Source: Desulfuromonas sp964536375 (GTDB lineage: Bacteria; Desulfobacterota; Desulfuromonadia; Desulfuromonadales; Desulfuromonadaceae). From it: DNA of 64,000 nt. A program made the translations under genes and the position numbers. The notes beneath the pieces were generated by a model that did no database searches, was not told the DNA's origin, and saw only the letters and a list, made by a program, of their open reading frames with translations. Of the stretch, positions 53,808-62,675 are shown piece after piece. The stretch covers positions 8,722-72,721 of the forward strand of contig CAZHXF010000009.1 of assembly GCA_964536375.1 (NCBI GenBank), given 5' to 3'. Numbering within the stretch: the stretch's first letter is position 1; each line of letters opens with the position of its first letter.

Positions 53808-54930
53808 GGGTTGTGTCTTCTTGGTTCAAAGAACAGATAAGTTCAAGATTCCAAAATTGGGTTCTTATCGCATCATCAGAAAACAAGTCGAGGTGGCTTT
53901 GAGCATCTGGTTTGGATGGATTGTCTTCATTAATATGACAAGCAACCAATTCCTGAGCCAGGGCATCACTGTTTCCGAGAGGGAAAAGAGAGCCATACCC
54001 CGCGATAACTTCTCTGCCTCCCCCACAATTTGAACAGATAACTGGCAAGTATGCAGTTATGGCTTCAAGCAGAACCATGCCAAAAGGCTCATGGTCAGAT
54101 GTCAGCGCGAAGAGATTGAAAGCCTTGAAATAACGGCGGCCCTGAGGGATCTGACCGAGGAAAATAACGCGATTGGAAAGATGAAGTTCATCCGTTAGTT
54201 GTCTAAGGGCAGACTCCAGTTTTCCACTGCCCATAATCGCCAGCAGACTGTTGTCTGGAAGCTGTAGAATAGCCTTGGCGAAACCGCGAATCAGCGTGGC
54301 CTGATCTTTGTCTGGGTGTAAACGACCAACAGTGCCAACAATCCAAGCATCTTGCGGCAGTTTCAGTGCCTCTCTTGCGTCTTTTCGAGAAAGTTGCTCG
54401 GCTTGAACGGCCTCAACATCGATGCGATTGTAGAGCGTGGCAATTTTGTCGTTTGGCCAAGATGGGAAGCATGACCTTATTTCATTTCTGACAGCGTTGG
54501 AAACCGCCAGTAATGTAAGGCGTTTTTGGTAGAAATTAACTAAAATACGTCTGGTTGCGCGCTCATAGTCGCCAAATGCGTGATGCACGCCAAAGACAGG
54601 TAGTTTGGTTGCCAACAATGCAATGTAAATTGGTTTAAAGCGGTGGGCAATACAAGCTTTAAAGTTTCTGTTCTTGGAAATCCGATGAATATCTTTAATG
54701 GCACCAAGCTTTAAACCACGCACTTGCCGACTGGAATAGTTGAGAAAAATAACTTCATCTGATGCTGAACCAGTTGTTACAGCTTGATCCGGGCTGCCAG
54801 TCAAGTAGACCGTACACACTTTGTAAGGTGTATCCTTAAATAATGCGGCATATTGGCGCGCACAGTCCATAAAGGGACCGGTGTAGCAATGGCAAAACTG
54901 TAAAATCCATAGATCAGATGATTTTGTCAT
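53800..54930 (-). CDS. Glycosyltransferase family 4 (WapH/WabH-like)
   Basis: GT-B retaining glycosyltransferase of 376 residues. The N-terminal domain carries HRFKPIYIALLATKLP and GVHHAFGDYERATRR; the C-terminal domain has VGTVGRLHPDKDQATLIRGFA, VIFLGQIPQGRRYFKAFN and the donor-binding EPFGMVLLEAITAYLPVICSNCGG. It probably adds an outer-core or branch sugar. Its start shares one base with the stop of the carbamoyltransferase gene (TAATG), so the two are tightly coupled. By context it may correspond to the WapH-like transferase next to the Pseudomonas carbamoyltransferase; I cannot confirm this. Confidence 0.82.
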   Translation of the reverse strand: MTKSSDLWILQFCHCYTGPFMDCARQYAALFKDTPYKVCTVYLTGSPDQAVTTGSASDEVIFLNYSSRQVRGLKLGAIKDIHRISKNRNFKACIAHRFKPIYIALLATKLPVFGVHHAFGDYERATRRILVNFYQKRLTLLAVSNAVRNEIRSCFPSWPNDKIATLYNRIDVEAVQAEQLSRKDAREALKLPQDAWIVGTVGRLHPDKDQATLIRGFAKAILQLPDNSLLAIMGSGKLESALRQLTDELHLSNRVIFLGQIPQGRRYFKAFNLFALTSDHEPFGMVLLEAITAYLPVICSNCGGGREVIAGYGSLFPLGNSDALAQELVACHINEDNPSKPDAQSHLDLFSDDAIRTQFWNLELICSLNQEDTTHV

Positions 54931-56666
54931 TACTTAACTTCCTTGCGCACCAGAATATCCTCCATAATCAAATATGGCAGATCTGACCCATAAAACATAT
55001 TCAGCGCATCCGCTGGTGCACACACCATTGGTTCACCACGGCGATTCAATGACGTGTTGAGCACGACACCATTACCGGTAAGTTTTTCCATCTCTTGCAG
55101 CAGGGCATAGTAGCGTGGATTGGTCTCTTCAGTTACCACTTGGGCGCGCGAGGTGCCGTCTTCATGAATTACTTCAGGAATGCGTTCATTCCACTCTGGG
55201 TTGACTTTAAAAGTAAAGGTCATGTATGGCGCCGGATGATCTGTTTGCAGCAGATCTACAGCCGAGGTGTCGATAACGCTGGGGCAGAACGGACGCCAGC
55301 GCTCGCGGTATTTAATCTGCTCATTGATGCGATCCGCCACCCCTTTCGCACTGGGACAACCGAGAATGCTGCGGCAGCCGAGGGAGCGCGGGCCAAATTC
55401 CATCCGACCTTGAAACCACGCCACCGGATTGCCATCAGCCAGCATTTTGGCAATGGTCTGCGGAACATTGTCGATCTTTTCCCATTGGGGGTTTTCCGGA
55501 TGGGCGGCACAGGCGGCAATACATTCATCATTACTGAATTTGGGGCCGAGATAGACATGCTCAAGTTTGTCAACCTTGATGCCGTGCAGGTGGGCAGCAT
55601 AGGCAGCAGCACCGATAGCGGTGCCAGCATCGGATGCGGCGGGTTGTACGAACAGCTGTTTTACATAGGGCAGATCGAGAATGTATTGATTAAGCTTGAC
55701 GTTTAACGCGCTGCCGCCAGCAAAACACAGTTGACCAGTCTCCTGCAACACATCCTTAAGATAGTAGTCGATCATCTCCAGCGACAGTTTTTCGAACAAA
55801 CGCTGAATACAGGCGGCGTAGTCGATGTAGGGCTCATCGGCGCTATCGCCTTGACGTTTCGGTCCCAGCCAGTCGATCAGTTTTTGGCTGAAATAGTAAC
55901 CCTTGCCATCTTCTTTATACCGGCGGATGCCGACGGTGTTGACTAGCTCGGTATTGACAATCAATTCACCGTTTTCGAATTTGGCCAAACGGGAAAAATC
56001 GTATTTATCCGGATTGCCATAAGGAGCCATGCCCATCACTTTAAATTCGCCGTCGAGCATCTCGAAACCGAGATATTCGGTCATGGCGCCATACAATCCA
56101 CCCAGCGAATCTGGATCAAAAAACTCTTTGATCTTATGGATTTTACCGTTTTCGCCATAGCCGAAGAAAGTGGTGGCATATTCTCCCTTGCCATCAATAC
56201 CGAGAATTGCCGTTTTACCCTCAAAGCCACTGAGGTGGTAGGCACTGCTGGCGTGGGCCAAGTGGTGCTCAACGGGGACAAATTCAATCTTATCCCACTG
56301 GATTCCCACCTGCTGGAGCATGGCTTTAACATTCTTTATATTGCGTGCATAACGGCGGTTGCCGTTGAATAAGGCAGTAAGAGCACGATCCGGTGCATAC
56401 CAGTAACGCTTGGCAAAATGCCAGCGATCTGGACGATCCAGCCCAATTTCGGCAAACGGGAAGGCGACAATGTCAACATCTTCCGCTTTAAGACCGGCAT
56501 ATTCCAGACAGAATTTAGTAGCTTCAAGAGGCATGCAGTTTTTCGCGTGTTTTTCGCGGGTGAAGCGCTCTTCTTCTGCGGCTGCTATCAATTTATTGTC
56601 GATATACAGGGCGGCAGAAGGGTCGTGAGTCAGAGCACCAGAAAGGCCAAGAATCACTTTGGGCAT
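54930..56666 (-). CDS. Carbamoyltransferase, NodU/TobZ family
   Basis: Predicted to transfer a carbamoyl group from carbamoyl phosphate, via an adenylate, to a sugar hydroxyl. The 578-residue product has a Kae1-like N-terminal domain (about residues 1-350) with LGLSGALTHDPSAALYIDN, the histidine motif EHHLAHASSAYH, ILGIDGKGEYATTFF, CFAGGSALNVKLN and QPAASDAGTAIGAAAYAA, then the C-terminal domain (about 380-578) with WFQGRMEFGPRSLGCRSIL and YRERWRPFCPSV. The ATG at 56666 has an ideal GGAGATAAC site. In Pseudomonas aeruginosa such an enzyme decorates core heptose; here the acceptor is inferred. Confidence 0.88.
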   Translation of the reverse strand: MPKVILGLSGALTHDPSAALYIDNKLIAAAEEERFTREKHAKNCMPLEATKFCLEYAGLKAEDVDIVAFPFAEIGLDRPDRWHFAKRYWYAPDRALTALFNGNRRYARNIKNVKAMLQQVGIQWDKIEFVPVEHHLAHASSAYHLSGFEGKTAILGIDGKGEYATTFFGYGENGKIHKIKEFFDPDSLGGLYGAMTEYLGFEMLDGEFKVMGMAPYGNPDKYDFSRLAKFENGELIVNTELVNTVGIRRYKEDGKGYYFSQKLIDWLGPKRQGDSADEPYIDYAACIQRLFEKLSLEMIDYYLKDVLQETGQLCFAGGSALNVKLNQYILDLPYVKQLFVQPAASDAGTAIGAAAYAAHLHGIKVDKLEHVYLGPKFSNDECIAACAAHPENPQWEKIDNVPQTIAKMLADGNPVAWFQGRMEFGPRSLGCRSILGCPSAKGVADRINEQIKYRERWRPFCPSVIDTSAVDLLQTDHPAPYMTFTFKVNPEWNERIPEVIHEDGTSRAQVVTEETNPRYYALLQEMEKLTGNGVVLNTSLNRRGEPMVCAPADALNMFYGSDLPYLIMEDILVRKEVK

Positions 56667-56997
56667 ATTTGTTATCTCCATAACTGAGGATAAATGAGTG
56701 TTTAAGTATTTGTCGATTGCAACGTGGACTTTTATTGTCATTTGCTATGAAATTAAATAATTAATAATTATGCCACAATATCATAGAGCTGTGTAAACAT
56801 ATTTTTGTGGTTATCGCGAAAGATATTGCATCCAGTTTCCTGAGTAGCACTAATCTTCCGCTCTGTTTTTGTTTCCCGTATTCGTCATGCTCGCGAAAGC
56901 GGGTATCCAGAGGTTTTGCATAGATTTCTAGACTCCCGCCTGCACGAGAGTGACGACCTTTTGGTGACAGCGGAAGATTAGTATTAATTAGGTGTTT
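56667..56997. other. Intergenic region between carbamoyltransferase and dual-kinase genes
   Basis: 331 nt between two minus-strand genes. It contains the palindromic element at 56849-56982 and, next to the carbamoyltransferase start, an AT-rich stretch that could hold its promoter. No reading frame of interest was seen. Confidence 0.6.
56849..56982. repeat. MITE/REP-like palindromic element with 14-bp terminal inverted repeats
   Basis: The ends ACTAATCTTCCGCT (56849-56862) and AGCGGAAGATTAGT (56969-56982) are perfect inverted repeats. Between them, a second, imperfect palindrome pairs 56883-56911 with 56927-56955 (21 of 29 positions identical after reverse complementation). The inner arms resemble the widely dispersed family built on CCCGCGAAAGCGGG and CCCGCCTGC. 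No flanking duplication and no transposase were found. Confidence 0.75.
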
Positions 56998-58428
56998 TTA
57001 TGATCCTATAAGGTGCTTATCGAACCAGTGCTGCAGTTCTGGATCTGAATCCCAGTTGCGTAAAAATCGTGCACGATCGCTGATGAAACCACGTATAAAC
57101 AATGGCTGCCAGTGACATTCATTCATGGCATCTAGGTCTATGACATATAATCTGTTGTTATGGATTAGAAAATTACTGGCCTTGCAGTCACCATGGGTGA
57201 TTTTTAGTTGGTGCAAAATTCGGAACAGTTCAAGGAACTTCTCCTTGATTATCCGCTTATCGTCACGGTTTGCTAGGGGATCTAACAGATACTTATCGGC
57301 AGATGGACCATCAACCGCAGCGCAAATGTAGTACCCTCCGAGACGTAAGGGTCCCCAACGTTTTTCAATCACAGCGACAGCTTGTGGAGTGTCGATGTTG
57401 CTGATGAGCAAACGATGAGCATTGCCCCAGGAAACCCAAGCCCGCGTTGGGCGCCAGCAGCGTTTTAATCCGTGCCAGAAATTTTTTATATTGTAGCGTT
57501 TTATGACCAAATTGTGTCCGTCGAGGTTGATTGCCCCAACAGTTGCACTATTGCCATCCTTGAGTATGGTTGCCTGCTCCAGCACTAGGTCAGGATTGCT
57601 TTCGATGGCTTGGAGTAACGTCTGGTTAATGTCACGTCGATAGATACACACTCGCCTGAATGAGTTGTGGCGGATAAATTCACTACAGCTGCGATACGCT
57701 TTGTCGATATAACTCTTACGTCGGCAGCGTCGCGCTTGGGGCAATTGCAGCTGGAGAATCATTTTTTGCTGATTCGCGAAGGTGTCGTTGTCCTCACCAT
57801 GGTCATTGTGTTGACTGAGGTAGTGCGCTAAAACCGCAGGGAGCAGATGGTCATATTGTGGTGGCAGTTGGGCAAAAAATAGTGCCAAATTAGCCTGTTT
57901 TTTCCCCCAGACCAACGGTCCGGTGCCATTTGCTGTGCGCACTCCGTCGCCATCTATGGTGTAAATCTTTTCATCTCTGATGAGGAAATTATCCAGATGA
58001 ATATCCTGCTGCCAAATGCCACAATAATGCTGATCAGCAATGGTGGTAACCAAGGCTTTTAGCAGCGTTAAACGCTGCTTATCATCACTACACTTTTGCC
58101 ACTGTTCCAGAGCTGTAGCAGCCATGGGCACAAACTTAAAAATTAAGATTGGCGTTGAGTCATTTAGGGTGCCAGCAAAGAGCATTGTGGGGGTGCTAAG
58201 GTTGTTGTCTGCTAACAGCTTGGTACCATTTTTTTCGCGTAACCAGTGGCGTCGGGAACTTTTGGGATGGAGAAACAGTTTTACCAATACAGCGCGATTG
58301 TTCCACGTAGCGCGACATACCAGCCTTTTCCCCGGTAAATTGCGTAGCGGTTGCTCGCAGATTACAGTTGTTTCTTCAGTGTCGCTCAGTTGTAGATTGT
58401 GCGGCCAAGAGTTGATTGTAGATAGCAT
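56998..58428 (-). CDS. Protein with two tandem LPS-kinase-like domains (PA5006-like)
   Basis: A 476-residue protein with two kinase-fold domains. The first (about residues 25-215) has RAVLVKLFLHPK, the loop IWQQDIHLDNFLI with Asp and Asn, and YTIDGDGV; the second (about 275-465) has NLVIKRYNIKNFWHGLKRC, the loop THGDCKASNFLI and YVIDLDAM. Both keep catalytic-type Asp residues, so both could phosphorylate heptose or another core sugar. In Pseudomonas aeruginosa a similar two-domain protein lies beside the carbamoyltransferase gene; this parallel is from memory. It starts 3 nt after the stop of the WapQ-like gene, so they are translationally linked. Exact targets are unknown. Confidence 0.78.
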   Translation of the reverse strand: MLSTINSWPHNLQLSDTEETTVICEQPLRNLPGKRLVCRATWNNRAVLVKLFLHPKSSRRHWLREKNGTKLLADNNLSTPTMLFAGTLNDSTPILIFKFVPMAATALEQWQKCSDDKQRLTLLKALVTTIADQHYCGIWQQDIHLDNFLIRDEKIYTIDGDGVRTANGTGPLVWGKKQANLALFFAQLPPQYDHLLPAVLAHYLSQHNDHGEDNDTFANQQKMILQLQLPQARRCRRKSYIDKAYRSCSEFIRHNSFRRVCIYRRDINQTLLQAIESNPDLVLEQATILKDGNSATVGAINLDGHNLVIKRYNIKNFWHGLKRCWRPTRAWVSWGNAHRLLISNIDTPQAVAVIEKRWGPLRLGGYYICAAVDGPSADKYLLDPLANRDDKRIIKEKFLELFRILHQLKITHGDCKASNFLIHNNRLYVIDLDAMNECHWQPLFIRGFISDRARFLRNWDSDPELQHWFDKHLIGS

Positions 58429-58431
58429 GAT

Positions 58432-59211
58432 TTAGTGGGTACGTTTCTTGTCTATTCTGGTGGTGATTTTATTCCATAGCTGCTTCGCATTGTTGTCCAG
58501 GCGGGGAATGCCTAGATAATAACGTAAAAAAAGTATCCGTTCTTGTTTGCTTACCTGTGCGGTGCGGCGTGCAAGTGCTGTTAAATCACGAATTATTCTA
58601 CCCTCTCCCCATGGGCGGCAGCGGGTCTTCTCTAGGTCAATTAAACAGGCCTTTTGTTGCAGATCATTGGGGATAAAAATATGTTTGGGAAATAAACAGC
58701 GGTGCTCCAGTTTTTTTTCATGCAGTTGTGCTACTAATTGTGCCACTAACTTGGTAATGGTTACTCGGCTGCTGCGGGGTAGGTGATCATTGTTAAGAAT
58801 ATCGAACAACGAACGATAATTTTCCAAATACTCGGTGACCAGAATCGCCTGTAGTTCTCCGTGTTGCTGCCGGGTGGCGCAGTAAACGGCACGCATAGCA
58901 GGCACACCCAGTTGCTGATAACGGCGGATGAAAGCGTACTCTTTTTCGAAGGTGCTAATTCCTCTAATGGGGTGACGCAACGTGTGGCTACGGTAATTGC
59001 TCTGACGTTTTATCACCACCAGGCGCGGAACCCCTTCGGGCGTAATCAGCGTATGGATGCACACTTTGCTCCAGCCATTTTTGCCTCGCCCAATATTACC
59101 TTCATCAACGGCAGTCAGCTCCAGCTGCCAAAATTGCTCAAAGGTGTTTAATTGATTACTTGCGAGTAATTCATGCCAGTCCGGATTGAGGTAGAGTGTT
59201 TTTGATGTCAT
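58432..59211 (-). CDS. LPS kinase family protein, WapQ/InaA-like, with altered HRD motif
   Basis: A 259-residue kinase-fold protein with NIGRGKNGWSKVCIH, LVVIKRQSNYRSHTLRHP, STFEKEYAFIRRYQQLGVP, VTEYLENYRSLFDIL, the catalytic-loop region LEHRCLFPKHIFI and CLIDLEKTRCRPWG. The loop reads HRC where WaaP has HRD, so the usual catalytic Asp is missing, although the surrounding residues are those of the InaA/WapQ type. The ATG at 59211, with AGG 8 nt upstream, is chosen over a start 38 codons earlier. It is the first gene of the minus-strand module and is divergent from hldE. Confidence 0.76.
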   Translation of the reverse strand: MTSKTLYLNPDWHELLASNQLNTFEQFWQLELTAVDEGNIGRGKNGWSKVCIHTLITPEGVPRLVVIKRQSNYRSHTLRHPIRGISTFEKEYAFIRRYQQLGVPAMRAVYCATRQQHGELQAILVTEYLENYRSLFDILNNDHLPRSSRVTITKLVAQLVAQLHEKKLEHRCLFPKHIFIPNDLQQKACLIDLEKTRCRPWGEGRIIRDLTALARRTAQVSKQERILFLRYYLGIPRLDNNAKQLWNKITTRIDKKRTH

Positions 59212-59430
59212 GAATAACCTGTGTTTGCATTGTAAAGTTATGCTGCTTTGTATTATAAATGACGCCACAGCTATTTTTGATGTGTGTTGGCAAACTAACA
59301 TAAATTTTGCCGTAACTGCGGGCAAATTTAGATAAGTTCTCCAGTATCTTGCCCGTGCACTTAAATAAAGGTAAATAAAGTTTTTTTGATCTTCTTCCGA
59401 TTACTCTAATTTTTAGGCGATGATTTAATC

Positions 59431-60909
59431 ATGACCATTGATCAAATACAGGATTTTTTGCAACGCTTACCACAAATTAAAGCGCTGGTTATTGGCGACC
59501 TGATGCTGGATGAATATTTATGGGGCAAGACCGGCAGGATCTCCCCCGAAGCTCCGGTTGCGATTGTCGATATCGCTCGCGAAGATTTACGCCTAGGTGG
59601 CGCGGGTAATGTCGTCAATAATTTATCTGCCCTGGGTTGTCAAGTGGCGGTATGCTCGGTTGTCGGCAATGATAGCGATGGTCATGATTTGCAACGACAA
59701 TTGGAAAACATCAGTGTTGATGCCGCCGGAGTAATTTTTGACAGCGAGCGCAAGACTAGCCGCAAAACGCGCATACTAGCCAGCAATCAACAGATGCTGC
59801 GTATTGATCGCGAGAGCAGAGTTCCCCTGTCTACAGCTATACAAGCTCAACTGCTGGCTAAGATTGAAAAACATTTGCAGGCCAATGCGACTGAGGCAGT
59901 AAATGTTGTTTTTGTCTCAGACTACGGTAAAGGGGTGTTGACCGATACTGTGTTGCGCCAGGTTATTGCCCTAGGTCGTGCCCAGGGTATCCCGGTGGTG
60001 GTCGATCCCAAAGGCAACGACTATGCGCGTTATTCTGGGGCTACTCTGCTGACTCCAAATCGTGCTGAAGCTTCCGAAGCATCAGGTATTCAGATTGTTG
60101 ATGCTGCTAGCTTGAGTGCTGCTGGAACGAAAATTTTACGTGATGCTCAGCTGGATGCGTTAGTGTTGACCCGCAGCGAAGAGGGGATGAGTTTGTTCCA
60201 TCGCGATGGGCGCCAGATTGATTTAGCTACCACCGCGCGCGAAGTTTTTGATGTTTCCGGTGCTGGCGATACGGTACTATCTCTCATCGGTGTTGGTTTA
60301 GCGGCTGCGCTCTCTTTGCAACAAGCGGCTACAGTGGCCAACATCGCTGCCGGTATCGTGGTGGCAAAAGTTGGTACCTCAACGGTCAGCTGCCGGGAGA
60401 TTTTACACACTGTTGCCACCACTGGTCTACCCGAAGAGCACAAAATTCAGCAACTTGCCCCCTTAGGCGATATTATTGCCCATGCGCATCAGCATGGTAA
60501 AAAAATAGTGTTTACCAATGGCTGTTTCGATCTGCTGCATGTGGGTCACGTAAGTTATCTGCAACGTGCGCGTCAGTTGGGAGATCTTTTGGTTCTCGGG
60601 CTCAACAGTGACGCCTCAGTCCAGCGCCTGAAAGGACCAACGCGCCCATTAGTGCAGCAGGATGATCGAGCTCAGGTGATGGCAGCCCTGGCCTGTGTAG
60701 ACTACGTGGTGATTTTCGCTGAAGAGACGCCATTGCGGCTCATTGAAACATTGCGCCCCGATGTCCTAGTCAAAGGCGGCGATTACACTCTGGATACCGT
60801 GGTCGGTCGTGAACAGGTTGAAAGTTGGGGCGGGCGTGTGGAGCTGATTAAGTTTGTTCAAGGTAAATCGACGACAGGTTTGGTAGATAAAATAGCTGGT
60901 TTTAATTAA
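59431..60909 (+). CDS. hldE: Bifunctional heptose 7-phosphate kinase / heptose 1-phosphate adenylyltransferase
   Basis: Performs two steps of ADP-heptose synthesis. The 492-residue product has an N-terminal ribokinase-like domain (about residues 1-330) with ALVIGDLMLDEYLWG, LRLGGAGNVVNNL, VSDYGKGVLTD and the catalytic GAGDT (277-281), and a C-terminal nucleotidyltransferase domain (about 345-490) with VFTNGCFDLLHVGHVSYL (from about 360) and LVKGGDYTLDTVVG. Both halves are complete. Its plus-strand orientation resumes the direction of the inner-core genes after the inverted module. Confidence 0.96.
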   Translation: MTIDQIQDFLQRLPQIKALVIGDLMLDEYLWGKTGRISPEAPVAIVDIAREDLRLGGAGNVVNNLSALGCQVAVCSVVGNDSDGHDLQRQLENISVDAAGVIFDSERKTSRKTRILASNQQMLRIDRESRVPLSTAIQAQLLAKIEKHLQANATEAVNVVFVSDYGKGVLTDTVLRQVIALGRAQGIPVVVDPKGNDYARYSGATLLTPNRAEASEASGIQIVDAASLSAAGTKILRDAQLDALVLTRSEEGMSLFHRDGRQIDLATTAREVFDVSGAGDTVLSLIGVGLAAALSLQQAATVANIAAGIVVAKVGTSTVSCREILHTVATTGLPEEHKIQQLAPLGDIIAHAHQHGKKIVFTNGCFDLLHVGHVSYLQRARQLGDLLVLGLNSDASVQRLKGPTRPLVQQDDRAQVMAALACVDYVVIFAEETPLRLIETLRPDVLVKGGDYTLDTVVGREQVESWGGRVELIKFVQGKSTTGLVDKIAGFN

Positions 60910-60952
60910 GCTGTGGTTTGATTATGAAATTTACATTTGTTCGCCATTATGG

Positions 60953-60981
60953 TTGATTGCCACATATTCTTGTTACATAAA
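60953..60981 (+). promoter_or_regulatory. Weak candidate promoter upstream of the first Wzz-type gene
   Basis: TTGATT (60953-60958), a 17-nt spacer and CATAAA (60976-60981) give a moderate sigma-70-like match 54 nt before the GTG start at 61036. This is only a by-eye match. Confidence 0.3.
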
Positions 60982-61035
60982 AATTGGTTGAAGGTTTTGT
61001 TGTAGTTTGTCAGAGAGAAAAAACGGAGATTTGTA

Positions 61036-62592
61036 GTGGAAAATAAGCAATTAATAGATAATGGTGATGAGATTTCTATTTCTGATCTAATGGGGTTTTT
61101 CTGGCGTTACCGTGTGGTGTTTCTTGTCTCAATATTTGTTTCGTTGATGCTGGTTATGGGGGCGTTGATTTGTGTTGGAATGCTTACTCCGCAAAAGAAG
61201 CTTGCGTCTCTACCGTTTCGGGTGCTGTTTGAGGGGGCAAGTGAGGGCAGTTATCCAAACGGTCTGAAGTATAATCCTAGTGATATTATTGATGGAAATG
61301 TTCTGCAACAAGTATATGAAAAAAATAAATTGGTTGAATATTTGCCATTTGATGAATTTAAGGGAAGTTTGTTTATTTCAGAAACAAACAACGCTTTGGT
61401 TCTGCTCGATAAAGAATATCAAAAATCTTTATCCGATAAGACACTCTCAATGATTGATAGGCAAACTCTTGAGGCTGAGTATAAGAACAAACGGCAGTCT
61501 GTAAGAAACCAAAGCTATGCCCTGAGATTTTTGTGCCAAACTACAATATTTAGTATTCCAAGTCCTTTAATGGAGAAAGTGCTAAAAAATATTCTGGCCA
61601 CTTGGGCGCAGGTTGTCGATAGTAAAAAAGGGGCATTCAAGTATCGTATGGCTTTGTATACGAAGAATATTCTTTCAAATGATTCCTTGGTGAAAGAGGA
61701 TTACATTGTCAGTATTGATATGCTTAATAGCAAGATTAAACATATTCTACACAATATTGATCAGTTGGGACTTTTTCCCGGGGCTAAGGTTGCTCGTGTT
61801 GGTGATGTTAGAATAGGTTTAATAGAGATTAAATCTAATTTGCAGGATACCCGTAAATATAAACTCGATCCATTGGTTGGTTTGATACGTAAAACTGGAT
61901 TGTCGAAAAAACCAGAATTAGCATTGTTGTATTTAGAGAATCAACTCTTCCAATTAAAATTAAACAAGGAACAGTCACTAAACAACATAGATGTTATGCA
62001 AAACACACTTAATTATTATCTGGAAAAAAATAAAAAAGAAAGTGTTGCATCCTCCGATTCGTTAACACATAGCAAGTCTGGTAATAGCGGTCAATTAAGT
62101 ACCAATTATATCCCCCAATTTGGCGACTCATTTCTGGATAGAATCGTCGAAATGTCAACACAAGGGAATGATGTTAAATATAGGCAGGATATAACCAGCC
62201 GTATAATGGACGAAGGTATTAAAGTATCTGAAATGAATAAAACGAGCCTGTATTATCAATCCCTTGTTACGGCAATGCAAAACAAACAGTCTGGTGATAG
62301 CAAGAACATTAGTGAAATTGTTGTCTTTATCAAAGAACGTTTTTTGGAAATCCAAAGAGATATTCTTTTAGCTTTTGAACAAGTTGAAGCGGTTTATAAT
62401 TCAATTTCTAATAATAATTTGCGCCCACAGGCAGAGCTCTACATCATTAGCGATCCATTTTTGATTACTGATGAAGGCAGTTTTTTTAATAAGAATACGT
62501 CCTTGATGGGTGTTTTGTTTGTGATGCTGTCCCTGAGTTTAACAGTAATGGGCTGTTTTATAAATGACCATTATAAGAGACGTAAGGAATGA
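61036..62592 (+). CDS. Wzz-type chain-length regulator, large atypical form
   Basis: Polysaccharide co-polymerase of the inner membrane, thought to set the length of O-antigen or other polysaccharide chains made by Wzy. The 518-residue product has two terminal membrane helices (about residues 28-52 and 486-508) flanking a long periplasmic region that is rich in helices and coiled coil, the Wzz layout. It lacks the proline-rich stretch that usually precedes the second helix, and it is longer than typical Wzz (320-380 residues). The start is GTG after CGGAGAT. The gene is AT-rich compared with hldE, which may indicate acquisition. Sequence identity to a known Wzz is weak, so the call rests on topology and context. 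Confidence 0.68.
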   Translation: MENKQLIDNGDEISISDLMGFFWRYRVVFLVSIFVSLMLVMGALICVGMLTPQKKLASLPFRVLFEGASEGSYPNGLKYNPSDIIDGNVLQQVYEKNKLVEYLPFDEFKGSLFISETNNALVLLDKEYQKSLSDKTLSMIDRQTLEAEYKNKRQSVRNQSYALRFLCQTTIFSIPSPLMEKVLKNILATWAQVVDSKKGAFKYRMALYTKNILSNDSLVKEDYIVSIDMLNSKIKHILHNIDQLGLFPGAKVARVGDVRIGLIEIKSNLQDTRKYKLDPLVGLIRKTGLSKKPELALLYLENQLFQLKLNKEQSLNNIDVMQNTLNYYLEKNKKESVASSDSLTHSKSGNSGQLSTNYIPQFGDSFLDRIVEMSTQGNDVKYRQDITSRIMDEGIKVSEMNKTSLYYQSLVTAMQNKQSGDSKNISEIVVFIKERFLEIQRDILLAFEQVEAVYNSISNNNLRPQAELYIISDPFLITDEGSFFNKNTSLMGVLFVMLSLSLTVMGCFINDHYKRRKE

Positions 62593-62675
62593 GTTTCCGG
62601 ATTCAGGATTGTTATTACATAATCTGGCCACGCGCTATGTTTAAAAAACAGTAATGGAATTATAGGGGATTGTAT

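Noticed and set aside
55095..55706. 203-codon plus-strand frame inside the carbamoyltransferase gene
   Set aside because: It is antisense to a gene with clear family motifs and shows no motif of its own.
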